From Larus michahellis (lineage: Eukaryota; Chordata; Aves; Charadriiformes; Laridae), in contig NC_133906.1 in the NCBI RefSeq assembly GCF_964199755.1, forward strand, positions 11,656,001 through 11,720,000: 64,000 nt of DNA, read 5' to 3'. Made by a program: the position numbers and the translations under genes. Position 1 is the first letter of the stretch. Each line of letters starts with the position of its first letter. The notes beneath the pieces are model-generated. The model was not told the origin of the DNA. It saw nothing but the letters and a program-made list of their open reading frames with translations, and did not search any database. Positions 31,871 through 43,400 of this stretch are shown here, in pieces.

Positions 31871-34800
31871 CGAGATGCCGCGGTTCGTTCCGCGCTGCCT
31901 CGAGGAGAGAAATGACTCCTCTTTCCCGTTCATCTCTTGGGCGGTCGTCATGGCTGATGTGACTAGAAATACAGAAACGACGGCACTGCCCGAAGCGCTC
32001 CTAGTCCCGGCTTCGCGATGTCAGTGCTGCACGTTCAGAAAAAGCTGCGGCTGCTGAATATCACGACTGCTATAAAAACGGGCTGTTGCACCGAGACCTC
32101 AGTAGCACTTGCAGGCGCATGATTACAATAGATTTCCCGTGTCCAAATACTAATGCTTCTTTGCTAACTGTGCTTAATAAAGGAAAGGTTTCCCTTCTGC
32201 AATTGTCCTCTCAGTAGCATGGTGCACCGGGGGCAGCAAAATAATACATATATACATGGCAGGACATGGAGCGAAAAGGAGAATAAAGGGGTATTGTAAT
32301 ACCTATCCCTTTTTTCCTAAGGTATAAATATCATAGTCTATGAATTGATTATTACGTTTTAACTTTTTTCTTTTTTTTTTTAACTACAGAACAGACTGCC
32401 ACTTAACACATTCGGCAACCTAGACCATAGGTCTAGGAAAGAATTAGCTTTCTCATTCTTTCAAATTATTATCTGGAATACTAAAGGGTTTAGAAAACGA
32501 AACAACATGTCACTATTAGGGTTTAAGACAATGCATAGCTATTAAGTGATGTCTGTAGAGGAGGACTGTTTTAAATGAGGCTTACAGCAGCTTCACCTGA
32601 AGCGTCTGGTACAAACCTGTGGTATAAACACAGTCCATCCATTAACACCCAGCTCTGCTCTAGCCTGGCAATTACCATATCATTTTAAAGTTTTAAAAAT
32701 GCCACTTCAAGCTCAGGTGCTTGCTGAGCAGAATTCTTAAGGCTGGGAAAATACATCCCATCCTGTTATGAACTTCCTACGGCAGCTGCTGCAAGCCACC
32801 GTTGGAGATGGGGTGCTGGGGGAGATGGTACTTTGGTCTGTCCTGGTGGGGTAGATCAGTTCGCTGATGTTCACTAAGGTTGTGCCTAGGTGTAATGCCT
32901 AACCAAAACCCACTGTGCTGAGTACAAAGCACTTCTGATGAGAGATTGTTTTACAGGGAGCTTACAAAGTCATCTAGTCTTTACGTAACAGCCAGATGAA
33001 CAACAAAGTACAATAAGTTGCTAGAAAAGCAAAGAAATTTGTACAAGTGCGACAGAGGCATCTAGATAGTATTACTGGGCTGTAGGAAAAGTAGAAAGTT
33101 TGAGAAGCAGCCGAGCATAGAATTATGCAGCCTACTACTTACAGCAAATAAACTGATGAACCAGCAAAAGTGAAAGAAGTGAGAGAACAAATTAGATGGT
33201 GAAGACAGTACACCAGGTAATACGAGCTGTACCAAGACTTTTTTCCTCTAATCCGTAGTAAAGGCAGACTGAAACACTACTACTAAATAGTACTACTGCA
33301 CCTGCTGAACAAGAGAACGGCAGGTAAGATCACGTACCCAAAGAACATTAGAGTAGTTGTAAGGCTCAGCACAGTCATTTCCTAAAACCAGCCAAACAAT
33401 ATTGTCCTGAAGGGAAGAACCATACTAGCCTATATATAAATTTTATTAGCAAACAGTCTTTTTCCAGGTCTTCATTGTACTTGTACTGTAAACACAGATT
33501 CATATACTACAGAAATGAAGAAAGATTACAGACTGAATTCACCCACCTGTGCCAACATAATGCTAGGTATCACCCCAGTATTATCCCTAGGAGACAACAG
33601 TCCATATAAAAATTTTAAAAAGCTGAAAAAAAAGTCTAGTTTTAAAGATTATATTGTTAAATTGAGATTATTTAATACTTCCATATAAGGTGGTGCATAT
33701 GTATGTGTGTGTGTATATATAATCAATGCATGTGTTACACAAATATACACACACACACACAGATATAGTCAAGAGTTCATAATCAACCAACAGATGAAAG
33801 CTGGCAGGCCAAGCCTACATCCTAGCATTTTTGGCAGGGATTTCAGGGGCTGGGTTCTATATTCTTAAATTGGTTGCGTGCCAACACTTCTATACAAAAC
33901 TACTTGCATCTTATGTTAAGGATTTCTTCTATTATGCAAAACCCCCACATTCTTACTCTTAAGTTTCCAAGCTCAGTAAAGTAGTTGTTTTTACACCCTG
34001 CAAATGGCTTTCTCAGTACATCTCTTAATGACCAGCATATACTTTAGCAATGGCAGCAGCACTGACTCACAGCACGCAGTACGGTGTTGCTATGTGCTTA
34101 TTGTGCTGCGGTTTTCATTACCCAGATAGTAGAGCTTCTTCAGAGCCAGCCTCAGCAACGCCAAGGTTTCCACAGGGATTTGCTACTCCATAAAATACAG
34201 AGCCATCCCTGATCCTGGCCAAGGTGAAAGAGTTAAGGGTGATAAAAAAAGGTTTTATTAACCAAAATTATTTTTGAGACTTTTCTTTAACCTTTTCTTC
34301 CCTCTTTCATACGTTGATACTCATCCTTTTGTTTCTAAATGGAGACGGCTCTTGTTCCTTACTACTCCATATGAAAGACCCCAACCAGTTCTGCCTCTTG
34401 AGAGGAGCCCTTGCTGCACACAGGACGCCCACAGGACAATGACGAGGTGCCCGTGTGGCATTCATTGCGACTGTAATCCTAACGGTCTTTTCCCTACTCG
34501 AGCAGGACACCTCCTGGCTCTGCCAAGGAGCGACTGCATCGCAGCAGAACAGCAGTGCCTCTCCGACTCTACCTGCAACGCAACCTACCGGATCCTGGAA
34601 AACTGCGCCCTGGCCAAGACTCGCCTCCTTCCCCTGGACCATGACAGCAGGGTCAGGTGTCTGAACGCGGAACTGGACCTCGGGAACAGCTCTTTGCTGC
34701 ACTGCAGGTGTCACCGGCGCATGAAGAGACAGGAGCACTGCTTACGCATTTTCTGGACCGTTCACTCCAGCGTGACAGATGGTGAGATGAAATAATATGA

Positions 34801-37800
34801 ATTTACAAGGTACTAGTAAGGCTCGGCCCTGCCCCCCTCTGAAAACAACTGCAAAAGGCCACTTCCCCGCCCTGCAGGTACCACTCTGGAACCACCTCTC
34901 CCGGTGTGGAAGAGTCATTACTGGTCTGTCTGATAAGCAGAGAAAACTGCTCTGTTCTGGGACCAGCCCTTCAAATACACTGGGGACCCTAAGAAACAAA
35001 GATAGCTACTCTGAGACAGATTTAGTGCTGTGAGGGGAGACTGCTGTGAAAATCGCATCTAAATGGTCACGTCTGTCCATCACTGAAAACAGATGTGTGA
35101 TTGTGACACACGCTGTAATGGCACCCTTGAGCACGCGGCTGCTTTCCAGCCTTGGTGGGATGCTTCTACCTGGCCTCCCACTAAAGGCCACCCGTGCTGC
35201 CCATCTCCTACTAGTGCTGAGCCTGAAAAACCCAAATGGCAACACAGACCAAACTCCAGACAGGAAATCTGATGGCGAAATGTAATGCTGTTTTTACACA
35301 GTAATACCTTTGCGTCTCCAGCAGAACCATCCTTGGCATTTGGCTTGGAGCAAGACAGAGCATCTCTGAACTCCAGCCTGAGGAAACACCCAGGCACAAA
35401 TAAGAAAAAAATCAATTAAAAACCCAAAGAAATACTGGTCACAACGCATTTCTCCCACTGCATAAGGTATCTTGTATCTCACCTAGGTTATTTCAATTTG
35501 GAGACCTCTCCCTATGAGAATCCAGCAAGTGAAGAACACTGGAAGACAGATTATAATAAACTGGCAGCTCTGTTATCAGGTAAGGACTGTAATGGTTACA
35601 TGACATAATGCTGCCGTTTCTTATCTTTTCAGGGGCTGAAAATTATTAAGACGACCGATTTGGGGTAATGGTCCCTTAAATCAGACGGATGCTTACTCTG
35701 GATACTTGCCTAAATTTGTCCCCCCCCACCAAGTGTAAACATAGCCATGGATCTGAATAACCCACAATGATGCATTCTCTGAAACAAACACCCCAACACG
35801 AACCAATAAAAATACGATTTTGTAACTAGGGTAACTGCACCATCACACTACAGGCACAAAGCAGGACTAACTTGCTTTGTTCTTTTTGATTTCCCAATCT
35901 GCCCATCAAGTAAGGGCTACTCTTATTTCCACACAGAATCTCTTCTGGAGACTTGCTTCATTGTTTCTGGGTTTCTTTTGGCTTTACAGGCTCACAGTTA
36001 GCAGGAGATGCAACAAATCCATGCCTGAAAGCAACTCACGTCTGTAACCTGAGCAAGAAGTGTGTTCGTCTGCGCACAGACTACGCCTCCATCTGCACCA
36101 GGGGAGCAGGAAGCGAGGACACGTGTGACCGCCGCAAATGCCACAGAGGGCTAAGGAATTTCTTTGAGAAAGTCCCTGAGGATTTCACCAAAAGGATTCT
36201 ATTCTGTCCATGTCAAGATGAACTTTGTGGAGAACGACGCCGGAAAACTATTGTTCCCGATTGTTCCTTCCAGTATAACACCAAGCCCAACTGCCTCTGG
36301 CTTCTGGACTCCTGCTTAGAAGACCATATTTGCAAGTAGGTCCAGCAGCAGTGGACATTAGCCAAGAGAAGAGAACAACATAGACACTGATAGTCTCCTT
36401 TTCCTTCCCACAGATCCCGGCTGGCTGACTTCCAGCAGAATTGTCAACCTGCAGACACATCTCCAGATGGTTGCTCGCAGCACAACCACGCTGCGTGCCT
36501 GCAGGCTTACATGGGGATGATCGGTAAGTGATACCCACAGCAACATACAGGGAGGATGATTTCAGGCCACAAACTTGCAGGCACACTCTGATGGTGTGAA
36601 GGACCCACTCTGCTCTCCTGCAGGAGACAGCGCTCAGTCTACCAATGAGTATGCCTTAGTCTAATTGACGCTAGTGCTCCCTCTTGGTTCCGAGGTAAAT
36701 GCAGCCCAAAGAGAGCTCTTCCATGGCATTTATTGCTCTCCTTTGTCCCATCCTATGCTGTCAAACCAGCAGCACCTGCCTGACATTTCTGAGCACCTGC
36801 CTGCACCATCAGCTGGCGCAAAGTGCTCTGAAGGCCTGGCCACCAGGGCCTGCAGGGACCAAGTCATTCCTCCTGCAGGAGTCACATCCCGTCACAGGGA
36901 CTAGACAGGACATTCCCCGATGATTTGACTCCTGATGGTTTGTTAGTGTTGCACACACCATCTTCTCAGAGCCAACCAGAACACGGCACCACCAGCTGTT
37001 AGAAGGGAGGTCATCTTTGGTTTTAGGCATTCGCTGTCAGCCTGCTAGTACTTTTGCAGAGCGGCTGCAAAGAGGAGCAATATCTCAGAAACTTTAAGTC
37101 CAGACTGTGCCTTCTGCTTTTCCAGATGTCTTCGCTATTTTTGTGCTAAATGAACTCTGGCTGCGTGGCGCACTACAGGTCTGCAGCGTTTGGTAAAAGG
37201 CATTTGGCCGTGCAGCATGTCCAGCTACACGAGAAGAGCAGCTTTTGCTGCCATGTGCCAGTACTGGTGCCATGTGCCAGTCCCGGCTGATGCTTCACAC
37301 CTTTCAATCCAACACTTGCAGCAGCTTCAGTTATCGGTACAGCTCCCCACCGGATTGCCCGAGTCAGGGGTAGCAACCTCCACACGTCCTCACAGCCCAG
37401 CAGACTTCACGTAGATTCACCAGGCCTGGGTCACCTGCAGGGGCTCCCAACGGAAGGCACCTGCCCCCAGGGCAGCATTCCCTTTAGTATAACAGGACAC
37501 ATGAGGCTGCTTTCATTTGGTGACGTGAATCCTGACTGCAGTTTCTGGGGGCTTGGGACAGGCACACCCATGACACCCAACTACGTCAGTAACTCCAGCG
37601 TGGAGATCTCCCTGTGGTGCACATGTGAGAGCAGTGGCAACCAGAAGGAGAAGTGTGACCAGATACTCGGCATGTTTGAGAACAACAAATGCCTTGGTAA
37701 GCATCAGTCCTATCACAGAAACAGAGAAACAGCTCAGCACGGGGAAATTCAAATCCTGTTGATTTCAACATCCTACATTGCATTGCTCTTGTGTATAGTT

Positions 37801-39203
37801 CTGTCTTCTGCAGCGTCCCCATGATCTCCTGTCCAACCTATGGGACCGGTCTGCATCTGCTCTCGGAACTGTTTCTGTATCTTTTGGCAACGCTTTTGTT
37901 TATCCAAACACCATGAAGCTATTTCCAAACAGCATTCAAATGAAGGGGTTGCAAAAAACCCCCACCACGTGGGGAGGTCAGATATGCGGTATCCATAGGT
38001 TGCTGTAACCACATCAGTGCACCAGGATTATGGGTCTGGGTTCCCTCCTTTCCTGTGCTTGCCCTTGGCCCTCACTTAGTCAAGATAAGTAGCTTCTGAC
38101 AGAGGTTACTCGATTCAGCAGCACTGCAGTTACAAAAATCCTGTTACATGCAACCATGTAATCCTGAGTCTGTATTTCTTTTATCTCCCTAGCATTTTAG
38201 CAACAGACCTTAATAAGATTTAAATATTTTATGTTTGTAAAAGCTTCCAAAGGATATCAGAGAAACCAGCATCATTAGATAAATGATTAATATTTAAGCC
38301 TCCCTCCTGCTGTATCGAAAAACCTTGCATCCAGCATTTCAGATACACCTTCAACCTAAACATCCCATCTGAGATATAACATACCTGTCCCTTACAAAAA
38401 AGTCCCCCCCCAGAGGGACCCAAAGATCCTCAAATTGGCAAATTGGCTTTGCAGTCTGCTCGACCTCACAAGTAAACCCACGAGCTAGTAAGCCATTCAC
38501 TGAACAGAGAATATGTATTTTCTAAATCAAAGCCATACAGCTTGTGAGTGCATTTCCTAAAATAGCTTCCCTAGACTTCTGTTCGCTGGACTCCAAGGTG
38601 TGCACAACAAAAGCACAATAAGACTCCTGCTTTCCTTCTGTTTGCAGAAAATACCATTTGGTCTCAAATGCACCTGAAGCAGACAGCTCTAGAAAGACAG
38701 GAAGACTTATTTTATTCATCTTCCCTAAGCTTCCAAGGAGACAGTGCCAGCACAGCTCTTGCTTCAGAAATGTCCCAGGTATGCATTGCTTTGTTCCCTT
38801 CACAAATCAGCAAGTCAAGTGGCCTAGTAGTTGAAAAACCTTGGATCTGGAAATGTTTGATTTTGGACATGAAAGCAAGGGATGCGACGTGCATGCAGAG
38901 CCCTGGCCCACTTTACCTCGAGCTATTCCTCCCGCAGACAAGCGGAGACAGGAGACCACAGGAGTTTCCTACGGTCCCACATTAGTGCTCAGAACTGGAG
39001 GCTCTGCAGCCAGGCATTTGAGCATAAATGTGTCTAACTGGGATTCATTCCTCCTTGTCATTTCCTAGGTGGCTGAAGGGAAGACACAGCGAGACATGTC
39101 CGAACACAGCAGTATGCCCATGGCCTCCTCTGTATATTCTGGAGCTGCTGTTTCTTGGCCGTCTCTGACTCTGTTCCTGCCCCTGTTGCTGAGCCCACAT
39201 TAA
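31465..39203 (+). CDS. GFRA3: GFRA3, GDNF family receptor alpha 3 (artemin co-receptor), complete
   Basis: A GPI-anchored cell-surface receptor that binds artemin and presents it to the RET tyrosine kinase, chiefly on peripheral sensory and sympathetic neurons. Coding exons: 31465-31507, 34506-34781, 35487-35579, 35990-36335, 36414-36523, 37562-37696, 38648-38778, 39069-39203; 1269 nt, 422 residues (human 400). All phases join. A Leu-rich signal peptide (residues 1-15 or so) is followed by three cysteine-rich GFR domains (about 25-100, 148-252 and 253-334), a variable linker, and a hydrophobic C-terminus (SLTLFLPLLLSPH) after small residues, as for GPI attachment. Diagnostic segments are CHRRMK in domain 1, CGERRRKTIVPDC in domain 2 and MTPNYVSN in domain 3. 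Sequons include NAT39, NSS75 and NSS near 300. The match is better to GFRA3 than to GFRA1, 2 or 4, and the neighbour CDC23 agrees. Confidence 0.96.
31508..34505 (+). other. GFRA3: GFRA3 intron 1
   Basis: About 3.0 kb. The 5' 360 bases belong to the CpG island; the rest is AT-rich. It holds a TG/TA/CA dinucleotide tract at 33699-33762 and no recognised exon or named repeat. Confidence 0.75.
33699..33762. repeat. GFRA3: TG/TA and CA dinucleotide tracts in GFRA3 intron 1
   Basis: A (TG)n-(TA)n tract followed about 25 bases later by a (CA)n tract, an interrupted microsatellite. Confidence 0.85.
34506..34781 (+). CDS. GFRA3: GFRA3 exon 2 (cysteine-rich domain 1)
   Basis: Residues 15-106. Contains DCIAAEQQC, CNATYRILENC, LGNSSLLHCRCHRRMKRQEHC and IFWTVH, aligning with GFRA3 domain 1. 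Acceptor GAGCAG|GA, donor ATG|GTGAGA. The open frame extends upstream to 34274, but that part is intronic. Confidence 0.94.
35487..35579 (+). CDS. GFRA3: GFRA3 exon 3 (linker)
   Basis: Residues 107-137. Encodes GYFNLETSPYENPAS and DYNKLAALLS, matching the NYELDVSPYED linker of GFRA3. Acceptor CTAG|GT, donor CAG|GTAAGG. Confidence 0.93.
35990..36335 (+). CDS. GFRA3: GFRA3 exon 4 (cysteine-rich domain 2, ligand binding)
   Basis: Residues 138-252. Contains CLKATHVCNLSKKCVRLR, CHRGLRNFFEKVPEDF, LFCPCQDELCGERRRKTIV and CLWLLDSCLEDHIC. Domain 2 carries the artemin-contact surface in GFRA3. Acceptor TACAG|GC, donor CAA|GTAGGT (weak -1 base). Confidence 0.95.
36414..36523 (+). CDS. GFRA3: GFRA3 exon 5 (domain 3, first part)
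   Basis: Residues 253-289. RLADFQQNCQP and CLQAYMGMI match the RLVDFQTHC and CLRAYLGLI segments of GFRA3. Preceded by a very short, 78-base intron. Donor TCG|GTAAGT. Confidence 0.94.
37562..37696 (+). CDS. GFRA3: GFRA3 exon 6 (domain 3, second part)
   Basis: Residues 290-334. Encodes TPMTPNYVSNSSVEISLWCTC and NNKCL. Acceptor GGGACAG|GC, donor TTG|GTAAGC. Confidence 0.94.
38648..38778 (+). CDS. GFRA3: GFRA3 exon 7 (variable stalk)
   Basis: Residues 335-378, low similarity to the mammalian stalk apart from the ENTIWSQM start. Acceptor TTTGCAG|AA, donor CCCAG|GTATGC. Supported mainly by phase and splice sites. Confidence 0.8.
39069..39203 (+). CDS. GFRA3: GFRA3 exon 8 (GPI signal)
   Basis: Residues 379-422 and the TAA stop at 39201-39203. 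Ser/Ala/Gly stretch then a hydrophobic end (WPSLTLFLPLLLSPH) typical of a GPI-attachment signal. Acceptor CCTAG|GT. Confidence 0.87.
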   Translation: MAEGKTQRDMSEHSSMPMASSVYSGAAVSWPSLTLFLPLLLSPH

Positions 39204-39623
39204 CTTGGGTAAATGGCATCTTTCCTTCCCATATTATTAATCAAATTCCATATCCAGGCATCTCCCACTACTCCAGGCACCTCCCACTACTGATTTACCT
39301 TTGGGAAACAGGCGGCTTCCAGAGAAAGAGGAATGGAACAGCCTTAACCCAGAACAGCAGTCACTTAAATCCTCCCCCCAACTTTCACCCCACTTTCCCC
39401 CAGTCAGTTTGCACCGAGCTCTGCAGATACAGTGCCCACCATTGTATCGCTTCTGCCATGTTAGCATTTTGAGTAACAGTCAGGCTAATATTCCAGTGCA
39501 ATATGTTAAAACAAAGGTCTGAGTTCTGTCAGAACTTGTGCAGGGTTCAGTTTCTCACTGCAGAGAGGGACCTGACACAGTGTGTCCTACCACCCCAGCT
39601 TCTGGAGCTCTTCTTCAGGCATA

Positions 39624-40455
39624 CAATCATAGGATAATTTGGGTTGGAGGGGACCTTTAAAGCTCATCCCGTGCCACCCCCTGCCCTGGGCAGGGACACC
39701 TCCCACCACATCAGGTTGCTCCAAGCCCCGTCCAACCTGGCCTTGAACACCTCCAGGGATGGGGCAGCCACAGCTTCTCTGGGCAACCTGGGCCAGAGGC
39801 TCACTGCCCTCATTGTAAAAAATCTCTTCCTTATGGCCAGTCTAAACCTACGCTTCTTCACTTTAAAACTGTTACCCTTCATCCTGTCACTACAGACCCT
39901 GGTCAAAAGTCTCTTGTCTTTCTCATGATCCCCCTTTATATATTCAAAGGCCACGATAAGGTCTCCCCGGAGCCTTCTCTTCCCCAGTCTGAAGCAAGCC
40001 AACTGTCTCAGCCTTTCTTCATTGGAGAGGTGTTCCAGTCCTCTCATCATTTTTGTGGCCCTCTTCTGGACCCAATTCAACATGTCCATGTCTGTCTTGC
40101 ACTGGGCACCCCAGACGTGGACGCCGGACTCCAGGTGTGGGGGGGTGGGGTAGGGTAGGGTAGAGTAGAGTAGAGGGGCAGAATCACCTCCCTCGCCCTG
40201 CTGGCCATGCTTCTTTTGATGCAGCCCAGGATACAATATGGTTTTCTGGGCTGCAAACACACATTGCTGGTTCGTGTCCAATTTTTCACTGCCCGGTACC
40301 CCCAGGTCCTTTTCTGCAGGGCTGCTCTCAGTCCATTCCTTCCCTAGTCTATATTGATACTAGGGGTTGTCCTAACACAGGTGCATGACCTTGCACTTGG
40401 CCGTGTTGAACTTCATGAGGTTCACGTGGGTCCACTCCTCAAGCCTGTCAAGGCG
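39624..40455 (-). mobile_element. CR1 LINE, 5'-truncated, minus orientation, in GFRA3 3' flank
   Basis: The plus strand starts with ACAATCATAGGATAATTTGG, the reversed CR1 3' end, and continues through the standard CR1 3' region. The minus frame at 39664-40281 encodes CR1 RT C-terminal text (CKTDMDMLNWVQKRATKMMRGLEHL and later RRRLRGDLIVAF-YIKG). This is the least diverged CR1 in the window. It contains an expanded TAGGG-type repeat near 40150. Confidence 0.94.
40136..40177 (+). repeat. TAGGG/TAGAG pentanucleotide array, G-quadruplex prone
   Basis: Runs of G separated by TA (GGGTGGGGTAGGGTAGGG then TAGAG units) inside the CR1 copy. The C-rich minus strand reads as repeated tyrosine/proline codons in the RT relic. 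Looks like slippage expansion after insertion. Confidence 0.8.
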
Positions 40456-43400
40456 TAGAATACAGCGAACCATCCTAAAGACTACAAGTCTGCGCTCCAG
40501 TGTGGGTTGCAAATTAAGCTCAATAAACATTCCAGTTTAAGGACACTATACTACAATTTATACTCTTGCTCCTTTCTGTTTTGCCCCTTGCAACAAACAT
40601 ATATATGTGTACGTATAATCCATTATCATGGCTAGCAACTGACTTGGGTTTTGTGGGTAAAGATGGATTTCTGTGCTAAACCCCAGTAAATTTAGTCTTA
40701 ACTAGCAAAGGATGGCCTTTCCTGGACTCAGGACGAACCTTCTTAGTAACACTTAGAGAATACGTATAGCTCATTGGAGTTGTATTGACCACAAAACCCC
40801 TGGGACATTCAGTTGCAAAAATCTCTGGAAGCTGCAGCTACCTTGTACCTCTCCACGTACCCAAGTTGTCATTGTCCATCCCACACTGCCTGCCCAATCT
40901 CCTCCTCCTCTGCCAAGCTCTATTTCATGACCTGTTTATTCCGAGTGTAAATGTGTGCACTGTGTAACTGCTGTTATTTTGTACTGCATTTGCCTGTTAA
41001 AATGTGGTGTTAAGTGAATATTGATTTCTGGGCCTAGGTTAATAGTCCACAATCAATTGCGTGCAAGAGTTGCCTCATCAGCCAGCCCAGGCTTTCAGGG
41101 GAGCAGCTGAAAGCGGCTCCTCTGCACACGTGTAGTGCCCCTTGCTCACGCTATGAGATACAACAGACCTGCGCGAGACCGTACACAGCCAAACAATATT
41201 ACAGTCCTCCATAGATGCAGAATGGGTGGGTATTTCTTTTTACCCTGTGCTTTCCCTGTTGCCAGGGGAGCACCAGCTGGGTAAATGTCCTTCTGCGGTG
41301 GCAATATTTCCATTTCAAATTCCAGCCTTGTCTTTATGTCCTGGGCAGGCAGGGCAAGGAAATCACTGTATGGAGCAGAACCGTCTCCTCTGTTGCACAG
41401 AGAAGCAACATCTTATTTCCATGCAGTAGGAACAAATATCATGTCTTATTAATAAAGAGGAATACGAATGCTCATAATTACCTACTGAAATACGGCTAGT
41501 TGGATCAAGAGACAGCACCGTTTCCACGTTTGCTAACACTCTGAAATGGAAACAGAGTCCATGTTACCATATTCTAACATCTACATTAGACCATCCTTCT
41601 TAACGGTGGGACTAGAAATGTGTCAAGACTCCTGACTGGAGTGTAGTAGCACCTGTCATCTCCAGAATTTAGTGGAGAGTGACAGCGAAGAAGAAAATGT
41701 TTTTCTTTTCACTATTCCACAAACCAGTGACGATATCTGTGAGAATAATGGAGTAGATGTCCCTGAGCCGCCTGTACCACACACACGGAGTACTGCATCC
41801 ATCTTCCACTCGTCTGCACTGTGAGCTTTGCTCTTTCCCCACTTTAGTGCTCTAAGACAGGTTGATATGGAAAAAGGTATTAGCGTTTTGTTGTTCATAT
41901 TCCTGGCACTGTGGACCTTTAGCCCCATACCCCTAAGAAGGTTATTGATTGCAATTCCAGCCTCCTGTCATGTCCTGGATTACACAGGAAAACAGATGAC
42001 ACTCAGACAAATCCTGCTCTAGACTGAAATTAAAGCAAAACATGTCAGTTTGGGTTTTTCTGCAAGTGTCCCGTGTCCCTTTTGCATGTACGTATGCACC
42101 TTTATATACACGGCTGCCTCTTTGTTCATCAGTAACTGCAAAGAAAATTCCCCTCTAAAGACACCTGCGTTCACAGGTACTCACACTGCTCTGAGTACAA
42201 ACCCAGTTTCACTTAGACTTTTTTGACACCTGATCTCCAAATATCACAGTTATTCGACTACGCAGCACACATGCACGCACAAGTATAACTGCTACCAAGA
42301 AACGTCTTGCCAATATCAGTATCAGCTCAGTTCTGTTAGTGCCACTGACGATCAGAGACTGGCACAGTTACCTAGACCCGTTCAGAACAGTTCTTACGAA
42401 CCCTACGACTGTGCAACTCACAGAAACCCCTCGGCTTCTATTCCCCAGAAACTGGAATACAACATCCCGTGAGTACCTTTGGTCTAAATACAAAAACAAC
42501 CTAATAGAAATTCTCTACCCGACAGTCTTAACATTGAGCTCTCAGCAAGCATATAAAAGGAGGGAACCTTCTAGTTGTAATGTAGATTATTTTTAAAAGT
42601 GTAAAATAATGCCAAATCTCACTAATAAAATTTATCTTGCAACTCTAGAAGTCTCCTGCCTTCCTTTGCATTTAATAGAAGCAACATGCCTTGTCTCCTC
42701 CTGCTGGAGGTATTACGGGAAAGAAATTTAAAGAACAGAGTTCAACAGAATCTCTTACGAAGGAGCCTTAACAACAACTTTTGCAGACATCAGTCACTGT
42801 CAGGTACTTCAGACGTGGCTTCTAGGACTCTGACATCCCTTTAGATCCTTTAACGTGGTCTAACGTGGCATTTATAAAGGGCATTTGTGTAGTCCTTCTC
42901 CAGCAGTGAGCTCAGGCACTGTGTTAGGGAAGTTGTGTCTTGTGTGACAAGCAGAAGCAACGCACATTTCTTGCCCGAGGTCATAAGCAAGGTGTTGCCA
43001 GAGATAAGCCCTGAATTTGGAAGTCCAAAATTGTTGTGTCCTTCCAGCATTAAAATAATTCCCACTGCCTCCAACAAAGGCATGTATTTCAGTTAGAATC
43101 AAGTGACTGCACTTTTCCTTTTAAAGGGGGGGCACAATATCTACCGCAGATGAATTAAAACTAAGCTTTACTTCAAACAGTAATTCCTGGCTACAGAGCC
43201 CTGGCATGCCTCTTAAAACCTGCGGGCAGCAAGAGGCAACTTCAAGTTGACAAGACAACAATACAGGTACTGAAAATATCTTTTCAATACATCCTAAAAA
43301 TCACAAGTCACTCCATTTGCCAAAATGGTAGGCAACTCTACACAAGAACAAGAATAAAACTTGCAAAGTAATCTTTGAGGAGTCCATGAACCAGCCAAAG

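Larger units (their letters stand above)
39204..40527 (+). other. GFRA3: Likely GFRA3 3' UTR with poly(A) signal
   Basis: From the stop codon to an AATAAA at 40522-40527, with T/G-rich sequence just beyond. Further AATAAA hexamers at 41451-41456 and 42624-42629 could extend it. Most of it is a CR1 insertion. Confidence 0.5.

Noticed and set aside
30976-32057. Frames up to 218 codons at the GFRA3 promoter
   Set aside because: GC-rich island without homology, on both strands and in several frames at once.
34274-34505. Open frame running into GFRA3 exon 2
   Set aside because: Intronic: it precedes a clear CAG acceptor, and exon 1 phase requires the start at 34506.
39664-40281. 205-codon minus-strand frame
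   Set aside because: CR1 RT remnant; part of its length comes from the TAGGG-type expansion.
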